From contig CALBXV010000388.1 in NCBI GenBank assembly GCA_937890045.1, positions 1 to 9,578 on the forward strand: a stretch of DNA of 9,578 nucleotides, given 5' to 3'. The DNA comes from an uncultured archaeon (GTDB lineage Archaea > Thermoproteota > Nitrososphaeria > Nitrososphaerales > CALBXV01). The notes below the pieces were generated by a model. It was given only the letters and a program-made list of their open reading frames with translations. It was not told the origin of the DNA and searched no databases. The translations under genes were made by a program, and so were the position numbers. Shown one piece after another: positions 6,062 through 9,578 of this stretch. Position 1 is the stretch's first letter. Each line of letters starts with the position of its first letter.

Positions 6062-6102
6062 AAGATGTAATTTTATATCTTATAAACCTTCCTTAATGGA
6101 AG
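6062..6102 (+). promoter_or_regulatory. Structured 5' leader of the SSB gene: two hairpins
   Basis: Between the expected transcription start (near 6052) and ATG 6190 lie two predicted hairpins. One pairs 6062-6069 with 6074-6081 (eight pairs, one G-T, AU-rich). The second pairs CTTCC 6088-6092 with GGAAG 6098-6102 around TTAAT. The remaining leader to 6189 is A-rich and largely unpaired by eye. The T4 gp32 mRNA leader is known to have a 5' pseudoknot that nucleates autogenous repression by gp32. A similar role here is inferred from position only, and no pseudoknot was demonstrated. The second hairpin is not followed by a T-run, so it does not look like an attenuator. Confidence 0.4.
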
Positions 6103-6189
6103 AAACTATTAATAACAACAGACTACTTCATTTTGAGGCGGAGATATTCCCTTTCAAATTTGAAGAAGACGCTAAAACAGAGAAAAACA

Positions 6190-6831
6190 ATGGCATTAAA
6201 ATTTAATGAAGCACAAGGAAGTGCAATAAAATCCAAAATAGATCAGTATGTGTATAAAAATGGAGATAATGTTCTCCGCATGGTAGGTGATATACTACCT
6301 AGATATGTATATTGGGTAAAAGGTGAAAACAACAAAAACATTCCTATGGAGTGTTTATCTTTCGACAGAGATTCCGAAACATTTAACAACATGGAAAAAG
6401 ATTACGTACGTGATTTCTTTCCTCAAATAAAATGTGGTTGGGCGTATGCAATTCAATGCATAGATCCAAGCGATGGTAAAGTTAAAGTATTAAATCTTAA
6501 GAAAAAATTAATGGAACAAATCATGATAGCGGCAGAAGATCTAGGTGATCCTACTGACCCAGAAAATGGTTGGGACGTTTATTTTCAAAGAGTTAAAACT
6601 GGACCAATGGCTTTTAATGTTGAATACAGACTTCAAGCATTAAAAAGCAAGTCAACACCGTTAACAGAGAAGCAACAAGCAGCAGTCGAAGGACTTCGTT
6701 CAATGGACGATGTTTTACCACGACCTACCCCTGATGCTCAATTAGAGTTACTGCAAAGGATAACTCAACCTAGTGGTGTCGAAGATCACGGAGCACCAGA
6801 AGAAATAAGTAAAGAATTTAGTATTTCATGA
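6190..6831 (+). CDS. gp32-like single-stranded DNA-binding protein
   Basis: Coats single-stranded DNA during replication and recombination and likely contacts the polymerase and recombination proteins. At 213 residues it is shorter than T4 gp32 (301). The core (about 28-160) follows the phage gp32-like pattern: an N-terminal VLRMVGDILPRYVYWV strand region (28-43), IPMECLSFDRD (51-61), GKVKVLNL (96-103), a helix, then GDPTDPENGWDVYFQR (119-134) and a final strand region with PLTEKQQ (157-163). The tail (about 164-213) is proline-rich and moderately acidic, as in SSB tails that recruit partners. Cysteines occur only at 55, 82 and 90 with no CxxC, so the zinc knuckle of T4 gp32 appears absent. 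ATG 6190 is chosen. An in-frame TTG at 6133 would add 19 basic residues with no family resemblance. The Shine-Dalgarno is weak (AGAG), which fits translational control through the leader. ATGA links it to the next gene. Confidence 0.82.
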   Translation: MALKFNEAQGSAIKSKIDQYVYKNGDNVLRMVGDILPRYVYWVKGENNKNIPMECLSFDRDSETFNNMEKDYVRDFFPQIKCGWAYAIQCIDPSDGKVKVLNLKKKLMEQIMIAAEDLGDPTDPENGWDVYFQRVKTGPMAFNVEYRLQALKSKSTPLTEKQQAAVEGLRSMDDVLPRPTPDAQLELLQRITQPSGVEDHGAPEEISKEFSIS

Positions 6832-7772
6832 TCTTATTTACGGCAGACTGGCATCTCAAGCTAGGGCAGAAGAATGTACCCTTGCCGTGGGCTTGTTCAA
6901 GATTTGAATTATTTTTTGAACAAATACAAACATTAGAACTATCTGCTGATATACATATTATCGGTGGTGACTTATTTGACAGAGTTCCTTCAATGGACGA
7001 ACTTACTTTATACTTTGATTTTATTAAAGATATAAGGAGACCAACATACATATATGATGGAAACCATGAAGCAACTAGAAAGAATAAAACATTCTTCTCA
7101 AACTTAAAAAGAGCTACACAGGACGTAAATGATCTCGTTACAATAGTAGACGAAATCACAGAGTTCGAATGGGGAACAATTTTACCCTATTGTGAATTAC
7201 ATAAGAAAGGATCAATAGAAAAATGTAACCCCAAAAAGCCTCTTTTTACTCATGTACGGGGTGAAATCCAACCTCATGTAACACCTGAGGTTGACCTGGA
7301 TAGATTTAAAAAATTTCCTAAAGTATTTGCTGGAGACTTACATAGTCATTCCAATACGCAAAGAAATATAATCTATCCGGGTAGCCCTATGACTACTACT
7401 TTTCACCGAGAAGAAGTTACCACAGGATATATAATAATTCGAGAAAACACATGGGAGTGGAGAGAATTTGATCTTCCACAACTTTTAAGAAAAACTATTA
7501 GCTCTGATGAAGAAATGATACCAACTGACTATCATCATACAATCTATGAGATAGAAGGCGATGTAGCAGATTTGGCAAAAATTAAAAACTCAGAACTCTT
7601 AGATAAGAAAGTAGTAAAACGAAGTACAGAAGCTACTTTAAATCTTAAAGACATGACCATAGATGAAGAATTAGTAGAATATCTAAGTGCTATTCTCAAT
7701 TTAACAGACGATAAAATTAAGAACATTATGGGAGTGTTTAATGATTACTCTAAAAACGCTACAATGGGATAA
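6828..7772 (+). CDS. gp47-like recombination nuclease subunit (SbcD/Mre11-type)
   Basis: Calcineurin-like metallophosphoesterase of 314 residues (T4 gp47 is 339). It works with the gp46-like ATPase to resect DNA ends. Metal-binding motifs occur in family order: D-x-H at D7/H9, GGDLFD (46-51, D48), GNHE (78-81, N79/H80), H142 in THVRGE, and GDLHSH (169-174, H172/H174). PGSPMTTTFH (184-193) matches the conserved PGS-P-x-x-F segment after the core. The C-terminal part (about 215-314) is the capping and ATPase-contact region. The start lies in ATGA with the SSB stop, without an obvious Shine-Dalgarno. The 3' end overlaps the gp46-like gene by 32 bases, which should keep the two subunits in step. 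All expected catalytic residues are present. Nuclease polarity cannot be read from sequence. Confidence 0.92.
   Translation: MILFTADWHLKLGQKNVPLPWACSRFELFFEQIQTLELSADIHIIGGDLFDRVPSMDELTLYFDFIKDIRRPTYIYDGNHEATRKNKTFFSNLKRATQDVNDLVTIVDEITEFEWGTILPYCELHKKGSIEKCNPKKPLFTHVRGEIQPHVTPEVDLDRFKKFPKVFAGDLHSHSNTQRNIIYPGSPMTTTFHREEVTTGYIIIRENTWEWREFDLPQLLRKTISSDEEMIPTDYHHTIYEIEGDVADLAKIKNSELLDKKVVKRSTEATLNLKDMTIDEELVEYLSAILNLTDDKIKNIMGVFNDYSKNATMG
7269..7293 (+). repeat. Intragenic 8-bp inverted repeat
   Basis: CAACCTCA (7269-7276) and TGAGGTTG (7286-7293) are perfect reverse complements around a 9-base loop inside the gp47-like coding sequence. No T-run follows. It may be coincidental. Confidence 0.4.
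7730..7734 (+). promoter_or_regulatory. Ribosome binding site of the gp46-like gene
   Basis: GGGAG lies six bases before ATG 7741, within the end of the gp47-like gene. It supports a start that overlaps that gene by 32 bases. Confidence 0.7.
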
Positions 7773-9531
7773 CTGTTTCAGCTATGGAAAAGGTAATAGC
7801 CTTAACCTAGATGACTGTACCCTCACTCAACTTGTCGGTGGAAACGGGCAAGGAAAGTCCAGCGTACCTCTTATACTAGAGGAAGTTCTTTTTAATAAAA
7901 ACTCTAAAGGTATTAAAAAGCAAGAGATTCAAAACCGCTTTATTAATAAAGGGTATAGAATCGTCCTCACTTTTACAGTTGATGAAGATGATTATAAAAT
8001 TGATATAATTAGAAAGACAGGCATTAAGTGTAAGCTTTTCAAAAACGGTAAGGATATTTCATCTCATACCGCAACTAATACATATAAAACAGTACAAAAT
8101 CTACTTGGACTAGATTTTAAGACTTTTACACAACTTGTTTATCAAAACACGAATACTTCACTTCAGTTTCTTACTGCTACTGATACGAATCGTAAGAAGT
8201 TCCTTATAGAACTTCTCAAGTTAGATGAATATGTAGAGTTCTTTGAAATTTTTAAGGACGCAGCAAGAGGTATAGCGTTAGAAATGAATACCTTAAATGC
8301 TAAGTCTGATACAATAGTAAAATGGTTAGATGAAAATAAATTGGAGAGTATAGATATACTTCCTATAAAAAAATTACCAAGATATTCATCAGAGGACGAG
8401 AAGGAATTACAGGGTTTACGAAACGATTTTGAAAAAATCTCTGAGAAAAACAAAAAAATCATAGATAATAATTTTTACAAGGAATCATTAGATCGATTAA
8501 CAGATGATTCTGACAGGTTATATGTGGGTGAGATGGTTTCTCTTGACCCCAAATCGGAGAAACTTGGCACTTCCAATGCCAATCTTCTCTATGCTGAAGA
8601 ACATTTGAGTAAGCTCTCTGATTTAGAAGGTCAATGTCCCACTTGTGAACAAGCAATAAATGAAGATAAAATGATTTCAATTAGGGAGGGTTATGACTTG
8701 ATAGTAAGAACTTCAACAAATCATATAACTTCTCTTAATAAGGAGATTGAACAGGCAAAAAGAAACAATGCGAAGATTGAAGAAAGAGATCGCCTGCAGA
8801 ATGAATTTGAAGAAATGGTCAGGTTATGGGACGGTTCTTTACCTTCCACAATTTTGGACGGAGAGTATATATCCTACCAAATTGACGAACTTTCTTCCAA
8901 ACTCTCCGGGATTTCTGATGAGATAGAAAGAATATCTAATGAGAACATAAGGAGAGAACGCCACAATACGCGGATTTCTATAATAAACGAACAAACGGCA
9001 GATATGGAGGGAGAATTGGAAGAAATTGTCGCGGCTTTGGGTAAAGTTGAAGAAAGGGCAACATATCTCGAAATCTTGAAGAAAGCCTTTAGTACTAATG
9101 GATTGTTAGCTTACAAGATTGAGAACCTTGTAAAAGATTTAGAACAACTTACCAATGAGTACCTTGCTGAATTAAGTGATGGACGTTTCAGCTTGAGCTT
9201 TGTTGTAACAAATGATAAACTTAATGTGGAAATCACAGACAATAGTAAGATAGTAGATATCTTAGCTTTATCTAGCGGAGAATTAGCTAGAGTTAATACA
9301 TCTACTTTACTTGCAATAAGAAAATTAATGAGTAGTATTTCTAGTTCAAGAATTAACACGCTATTTCTTGATGAAGTTATAGCGGTACTTGACGAGCAGG
9401 GTAGAGAGAAATTAGTAGAAATATTACTTGAAGAAAACTTAAATACATATATCGTATCGCACGGTTGGACACACCCGTTACTTGCGAAGATAGAGGTTAT
9501 CAAAGAAGATAACATATCGAGATTAGAATGA
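7741..9531 (+). CDS. gp46-like recombination ATPase subunit (SbcC/Rad50-type SMC)
   Basis: SMC-family ABC ATPase, 596 residues, close to T4 gp46 (560) and much shorter than SbcC (about 1050). It drives the gp47-like nuclease at DNA ends. The N-terminal half carries Walker A GGNGQGKSS (33-41) and a Q-loop at YQN (134-136). A charged, heptad-like coiled-coil region runs about 170-460, interrupted near its middle by a zinc-hook CPTC (299-302) that should dimerise two complexes. The C-terminal half carries the signature LSSGE (510-514), Walker B LFLDE (541-545), D-loop LDEQG (550-554) and H-loop SH (573-574). All ATPase elements are intact. GGGAG upstream supports the start. The stop forms ATGA with the start of another gene at 9528. 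The family assignment is firm; pairing with the upstream nuclease follows from gene order and overlap. Confidence 0.94.
   Translation: MITLKTLQWDNCFSYGKGNSLNLDDCTLTQLVGGNGQGKSSVPLILEEVLFNKNSKGIKKQEIQNRFINKGYRIVLTFTVDEDDYKIDIIRKTGIKCKLFKNGKDISSHTATNTYKTVQNLLGLDFKTFTQLVYQNTNTSLQFLTATDTNRKKFLIELLKLDEYVEFFEIFKDAARGIALEMNTLNAKSDTIVKWLDENKLESIDILPIKKLPRYSSEDEKELQGLRNDFEKISEKNKKIIDNNFYKESLDRLTDDSDRLYVGEMVSLDPKSEKLGTSNANLLYAEEHLSKLSDLEGQCPTCEQAINEDKMISIREGYDLIVRTSTNHITSLNKEIEQAKRNNAKIEERDRLQNEFEEMVRLWDGSLPSTILDGEYISYQIDELSSKLSGISDEIERISNENIRRERHNTRISIINEQTADMEGELEEIVAALGKVEERATYLEILKKAFSTNGLLAYKIENLVKDLEQLTNEYLAELSDGRFSLSFVVTNDKLNVEITDNSKIVDILALSSGELARVNTSTLLAIRKLMSSISSSRINTLFLDEVIAVLDEQGREKLVEILLEENLNTYIVSHGWTHPLLAKIEVIKEDNISRLE
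8557..8589 (+). repeat. Interrupted intragenic inverted repeat in the gp46-like gene
   Basis: TTGGCA (8564-8569) pairs with TGCCAA (8577-8582), and the flanking GAGAA (8557-8561) pairs with TTCTC (8585-8589), with a two-by-two internal loop between. It lies in the coiled-coil coding region just before the zinc hook. No functional assignment is possible. Confidence 0.3.
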
Positions 9532-9578
9532 TAAAAATACGAAAAATATGGGATATAATACCTATACCTATTATAATA
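9528..9578 (+). CDS. Start of a further phage gene (partial, runs off the window)
   Basis: ATG at 9528 overlaps the gp46-like stop in ATGA, the same coupling as at three other junctions here. The frame stays open for all 17 remaining codons and begins MIKIRKIWDIIPIPIII. A basic start followed by an Ile/Pro-rich hydrophobic run hints at a membrane segment or a beta strand, but the fragment is too short to classify. No Shine-Dalgarno is obvious. Confidence 0.6.
   Translation, partial: MIKIRKIWDIIPIPIII

Noticed and set aside
6133..6189. TTG 6133 as start of the SSB gene
   Set aside because: It adds 19 basic residues unlike the family. ATG 6190 gives the expected MALKF N-terminus.
6818..7159. 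Minus-strand frame opposite the gp47-like gene
   Set aside because: Antisense to conserved metallophosphoesterase motifs. All real genes here are on the + strand.
8163..9515. Several minus-strand frames opposite the gp46-like gene
   Set aside because: Ser/Leu/Phe-rich mirror translations of coiled-coil and ATPase coding sequence, with no independent evidence.
9554..9559. TATAAT as a second promoter near the right end
   Set aside because: The bases 17 upstream (9531-9536) read ATAAAA, not a -35 box. The motif falls inside the Asp-Ile-Ile codons of the gene starting at 9528.

Overview
This window looks like part of the replication and recombination region of a tailed bacteriophage. The evidence is the dense single-strand packing, the start/stop overlaps of 4 to 32 bases at nearly every junction, strong A+T richness and gene content. 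The content is a family A DNA polymerase, a UvsW-type helicase, a gp32-like single-strand-binding protein, the gp47/gp46 (SbcD/SbcC-type) nuclease pair, and a free-standing HNH endonuclease. Several proteins resemble what I recall from marine and cyanobacterial phages, but the host cannot be fixed from the sequence. All convincing genes are on the + strand. I see no tRNA, rRNA, CRISPR array or insertion sequence.

Layout. Bases 1-68 hold the last codons of an upstream gene. Next come a two-module HNH endonuclease (61-1038) and the DNA polymerase (1038-3305). A run of small, tightly coupled genes follows: an unknown 159-residue protein (3295-3774), a DUF3307-like membrane protein (3771-4115), a 23-residue membrane micro-ORF (4109-4180), a Trp-rich 50-residue protein (4177-4329) and a ParB/Srx-fold-like protein (4310-4735). 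The helicase (4716-5996) closes this first operon.

The only real intergenic space is 5997-6189. It contains a full-consensus sigma70-type promoter (TTGACA, 17-nt spacer, TGG-TATAAT) and a roughly 138-nt leader with two predicted hairpins. This promoter starts a second operon: gp32-like SSB (6190-6831), gp47-like phosphoesterase (6828-7772) and gp46-like SMC ATPase (7741-9531). A further gene begins at 9528 and runs off the window.

Together these genes would copy DNA (polymerase), coat single strands (SSB), resect ends (gp46/gp47) and remodel branched or recombination intermediates (UvsW-like helicase). This is T4-style recombination machinery paired with a Pol I/T7-class polymerase rather than T4's family B enzyme. 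The most unusual points are the apparently degenerate uracil-DNA-glycosylase-like N-terminus of the polymerase and its altered motif A and C residues, the duplicated HNH module beside an uninterrupted polymerase gene, the hidden 23-residue membrane peptide coupled on both sides, and the structured leader before the SSB gene.
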